From positions 1 through 64,000 of the forward strand of contig DATBJJ010000003.1 of the NCBI GenBank assembly GCA_036556425.1: 64,000 nt of DNA, written 5' to 3'. The notes below the pieces were generated by a model. The model was not told the DNA's origin. It saw nothing but the letters and a program-made list of their open reading frames with translations, and ran no database searches. The position numbers and the translations under genes are program-made. This DNA comes from DATBJJ01 sp036556425 (lineage in GTDB: Bacteria > Acidobacteriota > Vicinamibacteria > Vicinamibacterales > 2-12-FULL-66-21). Below, piece after piece: positions 53,960-62,635 of this stretch (position 1 is its first letter; every line of letters begins with the position of its first letter).

Positions 53960-55075
53960 ATGAAGTCCTTCTTCCGCATGATGATCCTCGTTCTGGCTCC
54001 GGCCGCGATCGCTGCGCAGACGCCCGGCGGCGCTCCGCCGGACGCGTTGGACGGCCTCGATCCGGTGATGCTCGTCCAGGGCAAGGAGGTCGAAGGGAAA
54101 TCCGCGTTCAGCCTCGCCCACGGACCGTTCACGTACCTCTTCTCGACGGCCGAGACGAAAGCGGCGTTTCAACGCGAGCCCGCGAAGTACGAGATTCAGC
54201 TCGGCGGGTTGTGCGCGCGCATGGGAAAGACCACCGGCGCGAATCCGGCCGACTACCTCGTGTACAAGGGAAAGATCTACGTCTTCGGCAGCGACGAATG
54301 CCACAAACGCTTCGCGGCGAATCCGGAGAAGTATCTGCCCTCCGCGCGCGTTCCGCTCACCGCGTCGCGTGCGCTGCTGACGAAGGGCCAGCAACTGATC
54401 GAGGACGCGGCGCGCGCCGTCGGCGATCCGAAGGCGATCGACGCGGTCACGACGTACATCGAGACGTTCTCGCAGGTCCAGAAGCGCGCGATTGGCGAGG
54501 TCAACGTCACGACGAAAACAACGTGGAGCTTTCCTGGGCGCGTCCGTCAAGAACGGGCGATGTCGATGACCGGCAAGACAATGTCGTCGGCGACGGTTCT
54601 CGCACCCGACGGCATGTGGTTCGTCACCGGCGGCGGGCAGGCGTATCCGATGCCCGCGGCGGGACGCGATAGCCTCGAACAAGACTTCGGCCGCCATCCG
54701 TTTGCGCTGTTGAAAGCGCGGAAGAGTACAGGGCTCAAGGCCGCGTCAGTTGGCCCGGCGCGAATCGAAGGCGCGGACGTCGAACAAGTACGCGTGGCCA
54801 CGGCTCGATTCGACATCACCGTGAACCTCGACGCCCAGCGCAGGATTCACAGCATTCGCTTCAACGATCGCAACGGCGAAGGCATCTACGGCACCTATAC
54901 CCTCCTTTACTCCGACTACAAGACGGCCGATGGCCTGACGCTGCCGCGCACGGTTCGCGCGCTGTTCGACGGCCAGCCGGATCCGATCTCGTCCTGGACG
55001 GTCGACTCGATCGCGATCAACACGCCGGTCGATCCTTCGATGTTCGCGCCGAAGGCATCCGAGCCCGGGAAATGA
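53960..55075 (+). CDS. Exported protein with two YHS-like motifs
   Basis: A 371-residue exported protein (signal peptide ending near AIAAQ, residue 19). Two YHS-type segments follow: LDPVMLVQGKEVEGKSAFSL with YLFSTAETKAAFQREPAKY, and YLVYKGKIYVFGSDECHKRF with ANPEKYL. YHS domains are linked to metal handling; here two Cys (in GLCARMG and DECHK) are candidate ligands. The rest is a beta-rich lipoprotein-like domain. It overlaps the next gene by ATGA, so the two are co-translated. Confidence 0.8.
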   Translation: MKSFFRMMILVLAPAAIAAQTPGGAPPDALDGLDPVMLVQGKEVEGKSAFSLAHGPFTYLFSTAETKAAFQREPAKYEIQLGGLCARMGKTTGANPADYLVYKGKIYVFGSDECHKRFAANPEKYLPSARVPLTASRALLTKGQQLIEDAARAVGDPKAIDAVTTYIETFSQVQKRAIGEVNVTTKTTWSFPGRVRQERAMSMTGKTMSSATVLAPDGMWFVTGGGQAYPMPAAGRDSLEQDFGRHPFALLKARKSTGLKAASVGPARIEGADVEQVRVATARFDITVNLDAQRRIHSIRFNDRNGEGIYGTYTLLYSDYKTADGLTLPRTVRALFDGQPDPISSWTVDSIAINTPVDPSMFAPKASEPGK

Positions 55076-56328
55076 CGACGCTGCGTCTCTCGCTCCTCGT
55101 GAGCGCGGCGCTGCTCACGGGATCCGAAGCGGCGACGGACACGACGTCGTGGCCGCAATGGGGCGGCCCCGCGCGCAACTTCGTCGTCGACGCGCGTCCG
55201 CTCGCGACGACCTGGCCGGCCGGCGGTCCACGCAAGCGTTGGCGAAAGGCGATCGGCGACGGCTTCTCCTCGATCGTCACCGACGGTCGAGCGGTGTACA
55301 CGCTCTATCGCGACGGCACCAACGACGTCGCCATCGCGCTCGACGCGGCAACGGGCGACGTCCTCTGGCAGACGCGCTACGAGGCGCCGTTCGTCGAAAC
55401 ATGCTCCGAGCGCCTGGGACCCGTTCCACGTGCCGCTCCGTTGTTGGCGAGCTCGCGCGTCGTGACGGTCAGCGCGGGCGGGCTGATGAACAGCTTCAAT
55501 CGCGCGACCGGTCAGCGCCTGTGGAGCGTCGATCTTCACGCCGGCGACGCGCAAGCCGTGCGCGCGTGCGGCTACGCGTCGAGTCCTCTCGCGTTCGAGG
55601 ATCTCGTGATCACCACGGCAGGCGGAACGGGACGCGGCGTGATCGCGATCAAGAGTGCGACCGGCGAAATCGCCTGGAAGTCGCAGGACTTTCAGAACGC
55701 ATACTCGTCGCCGCTGCTGATCGATCTCGACGGGCAGCCCGAGGTCGTCGTCTTCACATATGGGGAAGTCTCAGGCTTGAATCCGCGGACGGGAGCGCTC
55801 GAGTGGACGCATCCCCATGCCGCGGATCAGGGCGTCAACGTCGCGACGCCCGTATGGGGAAAGGACAATCTGCTGTTCGTGTCTTCGGCGTACAACGGCG
55901 GAAGCCGCGTGCTGAAGCTCGCGAGATCGAACGGCAGGGTGTCCGTTCAGGAGGTGTGGGCGAACCGGCGGGTCCGGATCCACTTCGGGAACGCCGTCCG
56001 GATCGGCGACAACCTCTACGCGTCGAATGGCGACTTCGGCGCCGCGCCGTTCGCCGCCATCGACGTGAAGACCGGCGACATCGTGTGGCGCGATCGGAGC
56101 GTCGCCCGATCGACACTCATCGCCGCCGGCGACAAGCTGCTGATCCTCGACGAAGACGGCACGCTCGCGCTCGCAACGCCGACGGGCACGGGCCTGACGG
56201 TGCTCGCGAAAGCGGCCGTCCTCGACGGACGGTCGTGGACCGTTCCGGCGCTCAGCGGATCGACGCTCTACGCGCGCAACGGAAAAGAGATCGTCGCGCT
56301 CGATCTCAGTCCGTCCGCAATGCCGTAA
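55072..56328 (+). CDS. Exported PQQ-like beta-propeller protein
   Basis: A 418-residue protein with a signal peptide (residues 1-20) and a BamB/PQQ-type propeller. Repeats include WPQWGGPARNFVVD, AIALDAATGDVLWQTRY, NSFNRATGQRLWSVDLH, IAIKSATGEIAWKSQD and AAIDVKTGDIVWRDRS. Start ATG overlaps the YHS gene stop. Such proteins are scaffolds or quinone-independent relatives of dehydrogenases; no catalytic Asp/Cys-Cys of PQQ enzymes is evident. The 3' end overlaps ADOP copy 5 by 23 bases. Confidence 0.85.
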   Translation: MTTLRLSLLVSAALLTGSEAATDTTSWPQWGGPARNFVVDARPLATTWPAGGPRKRWRKAIGDGFSSIVTDGRAVYTLYRDGTNDVAIALDAATGDVLWQTRYEAPFVETCSERLGPVPRAAPLLASSRVVTVSAGGLMNSFNRATGQRLWSVDLHAGDAQAVRACGYASSPLAFEDLVITTAGGTGRGVIAIKSATGEIAWKSQDFQNAYSSPLLIDLDGQPEVVVFTYGEVSGLNPRTGALEWTHPHAADQGVNVATPVWGKDNLLFVSSAYNGGSRVLKLARSNGRVSVQEVWANRRVRIHFGNAVRIGDNLYASNGDFGAAPFAAIDVKTGDIVWRDRSVARSTLIAAGDKLLILDEDGTLALATPTGTGLTVLAKAAVLDGRSWTVPALSGSTLYARNGKEIVALDLSPSAMP

Positions 56329-58960
56329 GCGGATCGACGCGGGTCGCGCGCGTCGCAGGCACGAAGCAGGCCGCCAATCCCACGGCCGCGAGGACGAGGC
56401 ACACCACGGCGAACGTGATCGGATCGCCGGGCGTGATCTCGAACAGCAGCGTCTGCAGGAAGCGCGACCCCGCGGCCGCGCCAATCAAGCCAAACGCGAG
56501 CCCCGTCGCGATGACGACCGAGCCTTCTCGCAGCACCATGCGGCGAATCGCGGGCGCATCCGCTCCGAGCGCCATGCGCAGGCCGATCTCCCTCGTCCGC
56601 TGCGTCGTCGTGAAGCTGATGATGCCGTAGATGCCGCTCGCGCACAGGATGAGCGCGACGAGCGCGAACGCCGACATCACCGTCATGCTGAACCGCTGGC
56701 GAACGAGCGACGCGTGCACGAGCCGGTCGACGATCGCGGTGTCGTAGATCGGCTGCATCGCATCGACGCTCCAGATTTGCCGCTTGACGCCGTCGATGAG
56801 CGCGGCGGACTCGCCGCTTCCCCGCACGACATACGTCATCGATCCGAACGGCATCTGGGCGAGCGGGAAGAACACTTCGGCGCGCGGCGCGACATCGAGC
56901 GCCTCGTGCCGAATTTGACTCACGACGCCGACGATCTCGGCCTCGACCGGTTTTCCCTGCCACGCGACCTTGAATCGGCGTCCGATCGGACTCTCGTCTG
57001 GCCACTCTCGGCGCCGTAGCGCGTCGCTGATCACGGCGACTCGCGGCGAGGTTTCGCTGTCACGATCGTCCAACAGCCGTCCTTCGCGCAGCGGAATCGA
57101 CATCGCGCGGAAATAACCAGGCGTCGCGATCGTGACGTAAGCGTTGGTTCGTTCGATGTCTCCTGCAGGCGGCCGGCCGACGATCTCGAAGTCGCCGCGG
57201 ATGTTGATGTTCGACATTGCAAACGGCATCGCCGAGACCGCGCCTGCGGCGTCGACGCCGGGCAGCGCTTGCATTCGTTCGATCGTCGAGCCAAAGAAAC
57301 CGCGCAGGTCCGCCGCTGTAGGATGCCGATTGTTGGCAAACACCTGCGCCGTCACGACGTTTGCCCCGTTGAAACCGGGATCGACGGACAGCAGGCGCTC
57401 GAAACTTCTCACCAAGAGACCCGCGCCAGAGAGGAGCACCAGGGCGATGGCCACCTCGGCGGACACGAGGCCGCGGCGAAGCGTTCCGCGCGGCCCTTCC
57501 GACTGGCGCTCACGAAGACCGTCGCGGCCAGCGCGCGAAAACTGGAGAGCGGGTATCAGACCGAACGAGATCGCCGTAACGGTCGTGAGCCCCAGCGCGA
57601 ACAACAGCACCCGGCCGTCGATCGCTGCAGCCTGCAGGCGAAGAACCCCGCCCGGCGCAATCGCGACGATGGCGCGGAGGCCGAGGTGCGCCACGGCAAC
57701 CCCGAGCGTTGCCGCGACGGCCGCCAGCAGCAAACTTTCCGCAACGAGCTGACGGATCAACCTCACCCGGCCCGCGCCCAGCGCGGAGCGGATCGCAAAC
57801 TCGCGGCTGCGCTCGATGCCACGCGCCAACAACAGGCTCGCGACGTTGGCACAGCCGATGCCGAGGACGAGGACGACGGCGGCGAACATCAGAAACAGCG
57901 GACGGCTCACGCCCCCGGTGAGGTGCTCGCGGAATGGAACGACGACCGCGGTCGTCGTCGCGTTGGTGCGCGGATTCTCTTTCGTCAGCTCGGCGGAAAT
58001 ACGATCCATTTCACTCTGCGCCTGCTGGACCGTCACGCCCGGCGCCAGCCTCGCGACGACGTTCCACCAGGCGCTCGCGCGAATGCGCTTTTCATACTCC
58101 TGGACCACCTTGGGGGTCCAGACCGAGAGCTCGCTGCGGCGCGGAAGGAACTGCGGCGCGAACGTCGCGGGGAGCACGCCGACGATCGTCCAGGGCTCGT
58201 TGTCCAGACTGATCGCCTTGTTGATCACGTCGGGATTGCCGCCGTAGCGCGATTGCCAGAACGCATACGTGATGACGACGGCACGGCGTCCGCCCGGGCG
58301 ATGCTCGTCGGAAAGAAAACCGCGGCCGATGGTCGGCTTCATGCCAATCGCATCGAAGAAGTCTTCGGTGACCTGCGCGCCGAAGAGCACCTCGGGCGTG
58401 GTGCCGCCGGTGTAAGTCCGTGAGTACGGAACCATCGCGGCGAAGGACGAGAACGATCGCGTGCGCTCCCGCCAATCGAGAAAGTTCGCGGGTGCGACGT
58501 CCTCCCGTTCAGTCGCCTGCGACGCCTTTTGTTGCCAGAGCGTGACGATGCGATCGGCGTCCTGATACGGCAATGGCTTCAGGAACAACGTGTCGAGCAG
58601 CGCGACGATCGACACGGTTCCGCCGATGCCGAGCGCCAGGATGAAGACGGCGGCGATCGTGAACGACGGCGCTTTTGCGAGCATGCGCACGCCGTGACGC
58701 AGATCGTGGACGACATCGGCGTCCGCGGTGAATTGGCGGCGAAGCCAGGCGGCGTCGGGGAAGGCGCCGAGCGCGCGGCGAAACAGGTCCATACGCGTCC
58801 TCCAATCCAAGCGATCGCGGCGATCCAGCAGATCCCAGCGATACCGCACCTCGTTCTCCCATTCGGCGCGCCAATCGGCGCGAGACGCGCGCGGCACCAC
58901 GACGGCGCACGCACGAACGACCGCAAGGCAGGCGCGAAGCGCGATCGGATCGCGATTCAT
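56306..58960 (-). CDS. ADOP-family MacB/FtsX-like ABC transporter permease (5)
   Basis: An 884-residue permease with a distinct soluble N-terminus (ACAVVVPRASRADWRAEWEN and WDLLDRRDRLDWRTRMDLFR). Two MacB_PCD/FtsX units follow, with cores ANVASLLLARGIERSREFAI and GIISFTTTQRTREIGLRMAL; the end is DPLTALRTD. Its padR neighbour is four bases upstream. It ends tail to tail with the PQQ-propeller gene. Confidence 0.92.
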   Translation of the reverse strand: MNRDPIALRACLAVVRACAVVVPRASRADWRAEWENEVRYRWDLLDRRDRLDWRTRMDLFRRALGAFPDAAWLRRQFTADADVVHDLRHGVRMLAKAPSFTIAAVFILALGIGGTVSIVALLDTLFLKPLPYQDADRIVTLWQQKASQATEREDVAPANFLDWRERTRSFSSFAAMVPYSRTYTGGTTPEVLFGAQVTEDFFDAIGMKPTIGRGFLSDEHRPGGRRAVVITYAFWQSRYGGNPDVINKAISLDNEPWTIVGVLPATFAPQFLPRRSELSVWTPKVVQEYEKRIRASAWWNVVARLAPGVTVQQAQSEMDRISAELTKENPRTNATTTAVVVPFREHLTGGVSRPLFLMFAAVVLVLGIGCANVASLLLARGIERSREFAIRSALGAGRVRLIRQLVAESLLLAAVAATLGVAVAHLGLRAIVAIAPGGVLRLQAAAIDGRVLLFALGLTTVTAISFGLIPALQFSRAGRDGLRERQSEGPRGTLRRGLVSAEVAIALVLLSGAGLLVRSFERLLSVDPGFNGANVVTAQVFANNRHPTAADLRGFFGSTIERMQALPGVDAAGAVSAMPFAMSNINIRGDFEIVGRPPAGDIERTNAYVTIATPGYFRAMSIPLREGRLLDDRDSETSPRVAVISDALRRREWPDESPIGRRFKVAWQGKPVEAEIVGVVSQIRHEALDVAPRAEVFFPLAQMPFGSMTYVVRGSGESAALIDGVKRQIWSVDAMQPIYDTAIVDRLVHASLVRQRFSMTVMSAFALVALILCASGIYGIISFTTTQRTREIGLRMALGADAPAIRRMVLREGSVVIATGLAFGLIGAAAGSRFLQTLLFEITPGDPITFAVVCLVLAAVGLAACFVPATRATRVDPLTALRTD

Positions 58961-58964
58961 GGCC

Positions 58965-59294
58965 TCAGATTCGCGACGGCTTCAGCCGCCGCGGCACGAC
59001 CGCTTGGTCCAGCGCGCGATAGCGTTGAACGGCATCGGCGAGCATCGCTTCACCCGCCGGCGTAATCTCGTAGTAGCGACGCGGCGGCCGCTGTTCGCGC
59101 TGCGCGGCGGCCGCTTTCTCCCAGGTGGATGTCAGGAGCCCCTCCCGGTCCAGCCGGCGCAGGATCGGGTAGACCGTGCCGCTCGGCAGGCCGGTCGCGT
59201 CCATGATGTCGAACCCGTAATGCGACGCTCTGGCGAGCGCCTGGAGGACCAGCGCCGTCGGGTAGGTCAGATTCAGCCGTGGAGACATGATCAT
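58965..59294 (-). CDS. PadR family transcriptional regulator
   Basis: A 109-residue winged-helix protein. LNLTYPTALVLQALARASHY, GFDIMDATGLPSGTVYPILR and RRYYEITPAGEAMLADAVQR are typical PadR. ATG 59294 or 59288 is the start; TTG 59297 is less likely. The gene precedes ADOP copy 5 with a four-base gap. Confidence 0.92.
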   Translation of the reverse strand: MIMSPRLNLTYPTALVLQALARASHYGFDIMDATGLPSGTVYPILRRLDREGLLTSTWEKAAAAQREQRPPRRYYEITPAGEAMLADAVQRYRALDQAVVPRRLKPSRI

Positions 59295-59300
59295 CAACCC

Positions 59301-59326
59301 TATGTAGAGTTCTATTCAGGTATAGA
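59301..59326 (-). promoter_or_regulatory. Candidate padR promoter/operator
   Basis: TCTAT (59311-59315) and ATAGA (59322-59326) form an inverted repeat with a 6-base spacer. On the minus strand TACATA (59306-59301) is a possible -10 box 6 bases before ATG 59294. The CTAT...ATAG arms match those at the other two padR starts. Confidence 0.45.
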
Positions 59327-59399
59327 CGGAAATGAGCGACGAAGAGTTGGCGGGGTAATATCGCGGCAGGGCGGCAAACTTCATGCAACCAGCCCGAGT

Positions 59400-59900
59400 A
59401 TGAGCGCCTCCGCGGTGCGCGCGATTGGCCTGACGGTCACCGCCCTTTACGCAGGGCTCATCGTCTGGCTCTACGCGGCCCAGCCCCAGACCGTCGCGCA
59501 GGTGACCGGCGGCCTGACGTCCACCATCGGCGCGTACCGGATCGATCAGCAGGCCTTCGACGACGGCCTGTCGTTCTTCCGTGAAGACAAGTTCATCGAG
59601 GCGCGCGCGGCGTTCGCCCGCGCGGATCCCGCCCAGCGCGATGCGCGGACCGAGTTCTACATCGCGTACTCGTACTACCGCGAAGGCTGGGGACGGCTTT
59701 ACAGCGACGACGCGCTCTACAAGCAAGGTCTCGCCGCAGTGGATAAAGCCATTGCCCTCGCCCCGAACAATCGGCTCGTCGTCGACGACGCGCTGCTAGG
59801 GTTGCATTCGGCGGACGAGCTCCGCGCGGAGCTCCTGCGCGGCCTTACGCGCGACGCGTCGGATCTCAACCCGCTCGGCGTGTTGAGGCCGAGAAAATGA
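59400..59900 (+). CDS. Small TPR-like membrane-anchored protein
   Basis: A 166-residue protein with an N-terminal hydrophobic helix (VRAIGLTVTALYAGLIVWLYA). Two TPR-like helical pairs follow: DDGLSFFREDKFIEARAAFA with ARTEFYIAYSYYREGWG, and YKQGLAAVDKAIALAPNNRL. It is probably periplasm-facing. Its stop overlaps the start of the kinase-like gene (ATGA), which ties their expression together and suggests a joint complex. Confidence 0.78.
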   Translation: MSASAVRAIGLTVTALYAGLIVWLYAAQPQTVAQVTGGLTSTIGAYRIDQQAFDDGLSFFREDKFIEARAAFARADPAQRDARTEFYIAYSYYREGWGRLYSDDALYKQGLAAVDKAIALAPNNRLVVDDALLGLHSADELRAELLRGLTRDASDLNPLGVLRPRK

Positions 59901-61675
59901 GGCCGCTGCGCGAAGCGCTGATCGTGCCGTGCCTCTTCCTGACCGTCGCGCTCCTGGGCGGCCTGCGGCTCGGCGATCGCGTGCGGCTCATTCCGCCGCC
60001 GCTCATCGCGCTCGTGTTGGGCATACTGCTGATCGCCGCGCTCGTGCGATCGCACGCGCTCGTGCCGGATCGGCTGATGCGGCAGTCGCGAACGCCTCTC
60101 GAGAACGTGTCGGGACTCACCGTTCTCCTCACACTTTTCATCGCGTCCGCGCAGGTCTTCAATCTCGTCACGCCCGATCGCGGACTCCTGCATCTTCTCG
60201 TGAGCGTGTTCTTCTTCGTGCAGTTGCTCACCGCGCTCACGGCGGTTCGCGATCGCCTGTCGATGCTGCGCGGCCTGGCCGTCCTCCTCGGGTCGGCGTT
60301 CGTGCTGCGATTCATCGCGCTCGAATCGTTGTATGCACCCGGGCGGGGTTTGATGAAACGCGTCATGACGGCGCTCCTCGAAGGATTCACGCTCGGCGCG
60401 CTCGAGTACGAACCGTCCGGCGCGGCAACCGGCTATGTGGCGTTCGCGGCGCTGATCTTGTTTTTGATCGGCCTGGTGCTGGTCGGACGGAGCCCGGAGC
60501 GACCGGTCGCGAACGGCATGGTCGTGTTCCGCGATGCGCCGACCGACATCGTGTCCACGTCGCTGCTGTTGCCGCTGTGTCTCGCGCTTGCGCCGCTGAC
60601 GCTGACGGCATGCCGGCCGATAGAAGAATCGGCGGCGGCGCGTGTATCCGGCACCGCCGGCGGCACCGTCGATCGCGATGCGCTCCTCGCGACCGCTCGC
60701 GTGTGGGAACCGCCCGCCGTGCCGATCGCCAACGCGCAGCTCGGCGAGAATCCGTCGGCGCCTTGGCCGTTCCGCACGACGGGTGACGTCACGTGCCGCT
60801 TCGTCGTCGCGCCCGTGAATGGCACGACGTCGAAGTTCAACTGTGAGCTGCCAAGCGGCGAGATCGTGAAGGTGAAGTACGGCGCCCACAACCCGGAGCT
60901 CTTCGCCGAAGTCGCGGCCACGCGCTTGATCGCCGCGCTCGGCTTCCCCGCCGACCGCATGTATCTCGTCGCGCGCGTCCGGTGCAACGGATGTCCGAGG
61001 TTTCCGTTTCAATCGCTCCGCTGCCACGCGCGGACGCCGCTCGGCAGCGCCTGCTTCGCGGGCGGCCTCGACGCAACCGAGTCGGTCGACTTCGCGCCGG
61101 CGGTGATCGAGCACAGGCTCGAACGGGAGGCCATCGAGACGTCCACGATGCAGGGATGGGCGTGGTACGAGCTCGATCGACTCGATCCGGCTCGTGGAGG
61201 ATCGCCACGCGCGCACGTCGACGCGCTTCGACTGTTGGCGGTGCTCCTGTCGCACTGGGACAACAAAGCCGAGAATCAGCGGCTCGTCTGCCGCACCGCC
61301 GGAACAGCCTGCAATCAGGCGATGGTGATGATGCACGATCTTGGCGCGACCTTCGGTCCCACGAAGCTCGATCTGCACAATTGGAAGCACGCGCCCGTGT
61401 GGATGGATCGCGCCCGCTGTCTCGTCAGCATGGAACACCTTCCGTTCCGCGGCGCGACATTCCCCACCGTCCGGATCTCGGAGGAAGGTCGAACGATGCT
61501 GCTCGGGCTCCTCGAGCAGTTGTCGCCGCGTCAAATGCGTGAGCTCTTCGAGGGTTCGGGCGTGTCCGGCTTCGATGGCGTCAGCGGCGAAGGCCGCGAT
61601 CCCGACGCGTGGGCACGCGTGTTCGCCGGCAAGGTTCGTGAGATTCGCGGCGGCGGCCCGTGCTCAGGATCCTGA
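59897..61675 (+). CDS. Polytopic membrane protein fused to a Cys-rich kinase-like domain
   Basis: A 592-residue protein. Residues 1-200 hold about six helices. A seventh hydrophobic stretch (220-238) ends in LTAC (236-239), which looks like a lipobox. The domain at about 265-590 has VKVKYG (K325/K327), a Glu in LFAEVAATR (E338), HWDNKAEN (453-460), which fits the HxDxKxxN catalytic-loop pattern of protein kinases, and DLGATFG (481-487) in the place of DFG. The hydrophobic first part and about ten Cys in the second suggest an extracytoplasmic kinase-like domain. Activity and substrate are inferred; no named family is claimed. Confidence 0.75.
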   Translation: MRPLREALIVPCLFLTVALLGGLRLGDRVRLIPPPLIALVLGILLIAALVRSHALVPDRLMRQSRTPLENVSGLTVLLTLFIASAQVFNLVTPDRGLLHLLVSVFFFVQLLTALTAVRDRLSMLRGLAVLLGSAFVLRFIALESLYAPGRGLMKRVMTALLEGFTLGALEYEPSGAATGYVAFAALILFLIGLVLVGRSPERPVANGMVVFRDAPTDIVSTSLLLPLCLALAPLTLTACRPIEESAAARVSGTAGGTVDRDALLATARVWEPPAVPIANAQLGENPSAPWPFRTTGDVTCRFVVAPVNGTTSKFNCELPSGEIVKVKYGAHNPELFAEVAATRLIAALGFPADRMYLVARVRCNGCPRFPFQSLRCHARTPLGSACFAGGLDATESVDFAPAVIEHRLEREAIETSTMQGWAWYELDRLDPARGGSPRAHVDALRLLAVLLSHWDNKAENQRLVCRTAGTACNQAMVMMHDLGATFGPTKLDLHNWKHAPVWMDRARCLVSMEHLPFRGATFPTVRISEEGRTMLLGLLEQLSPRQMRELFEGSGVSGFDGVSGEGRDPDAWARVFAGKVREIRGGGPCSGS

Positions 61676-62629
61676 CGGCGCCGGCTCCGGCGTACGCGCG
61701 ATCACCCCGGCATCGATCGTCGTCCCGTCTCGCGCGATCGTTTGAAAGTACAGCGCGTCGCCAGACACTTCGATCAACATGAAATGACAGTCTTCGTCGT
61801 AGCCGGCGGCCGTCAGCGCGGACGGCCGGATGTCGTGCTTCCGCAGCGCGCCGCCGCCGCCTGAGATGAAGTACGAGATCCCGTGCTGCGGATGAATACG
61901 CTCGTAGAAATGCTCGTGCCCCGCGAAGACGACGTCGACGTCGCCGGCGACGAGCAGCGGCTCGAGCGCGAGCCGGACCGCGTACGCCGCGCTGCGATAG
62001 CGCCCCGACGTATAGAGCGGATGGTGCAAGTAACAGATCTTCCACGTCGTGGACGAGGCCGCGAGCTCGCGTTTCAGCCAGGTCAACTGCGCGTTGTCGA
62101 GCGTTCGGCTGTCGAGCACGAAGAAGCGGACGCCGCTGCCGCTCAATCCGGCGAGCCGGCGCTCTGATTTCCTGAACGTGTAGTACCGCTTGCCGCCCAT
62201 GTTGAACGGCGCATAGTTCACTTCCGACGGATCGTCGTGGTTGCCGATCGCCGCATGAAAAGTCACCCCCGCATCGAGCAAGGGACGATACGGATCCTCG
62301 AACTTGCGGCGGTAGTCTTCGGGCGTGTGCGGAGGATAGATGTTGTCGCCGAGCATGACGACGAATTCGAACGCGAAACGCTCGCGCCAGGCAATCATCT
62401 GGCGCGCGGTTTCCCGCTGTGCCTGATCGCCGCGCCCGACGTCACCGATGACGGCGAAGCGCACGGAGCCGTCGGCGAGCGGCAGCGCCAGCGCGCCGGC
62501 GGGCGGCGTCAGCTTCCGGACGCTCGTGCGCGTCGTTCGCTCGACCGATCGGTCGAGCTCCGACCGGCACGCACCGGCGACGACTGCCAGGCCGATCGCC
62601 GCGAGCGCTTTCCAGAAAACGCGTGACAC
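61664..62629 (-). CDS. Lipoprotein calcineurin-like metallophosphoesterase
   Basis: A 321-residue protein with a lipoprotein signal (hydrophobic stretch ending in GAC, Cys at residue 21). Dimetal phosphoesterase motifs are VIGDVGRG, MLGDNIYP, AIGNHDDP, YLHHPLYTSG and AGHEHFYER, resembling tartrate-resistant/purple acid phosphatases. It starts 6 bases after the HerA-like ATPase stop and is likely in its operon. Its 3' end overlaps the convergent kinase-like gene by 12 bases. Confidence 0.88.
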   Translation of the reverse strand: MSRVFWKALAAIGLAVVAGACRSELDRSVERTTRTSVRKLTPPAGALALPLADGSVRFAVIGDVGRGDQAQRETARQMIAWRERFAFEFVVMLGDNIYPPHTPEDYRRKFEDPYRPLLDAGVTFHAAIGNHDDPSEVNYAPFNMGGKRYYTFRKSERRLAGLSGSGVRFFVLDSRTLDNAQLTWLKRELAASSTTWKICYLHHPLYTSGRYRSAAYAVRLALEPLLVAGDVDVVFAGHEHFYERIHPQHGISYFISGGGGALRKHDIRPSALTAAGYDEDCHFMLIEVSGDALYFQTIARDGTTIDAGVIARTPEPAPSGS

Positions 62630-62635
62630 GGCGCG

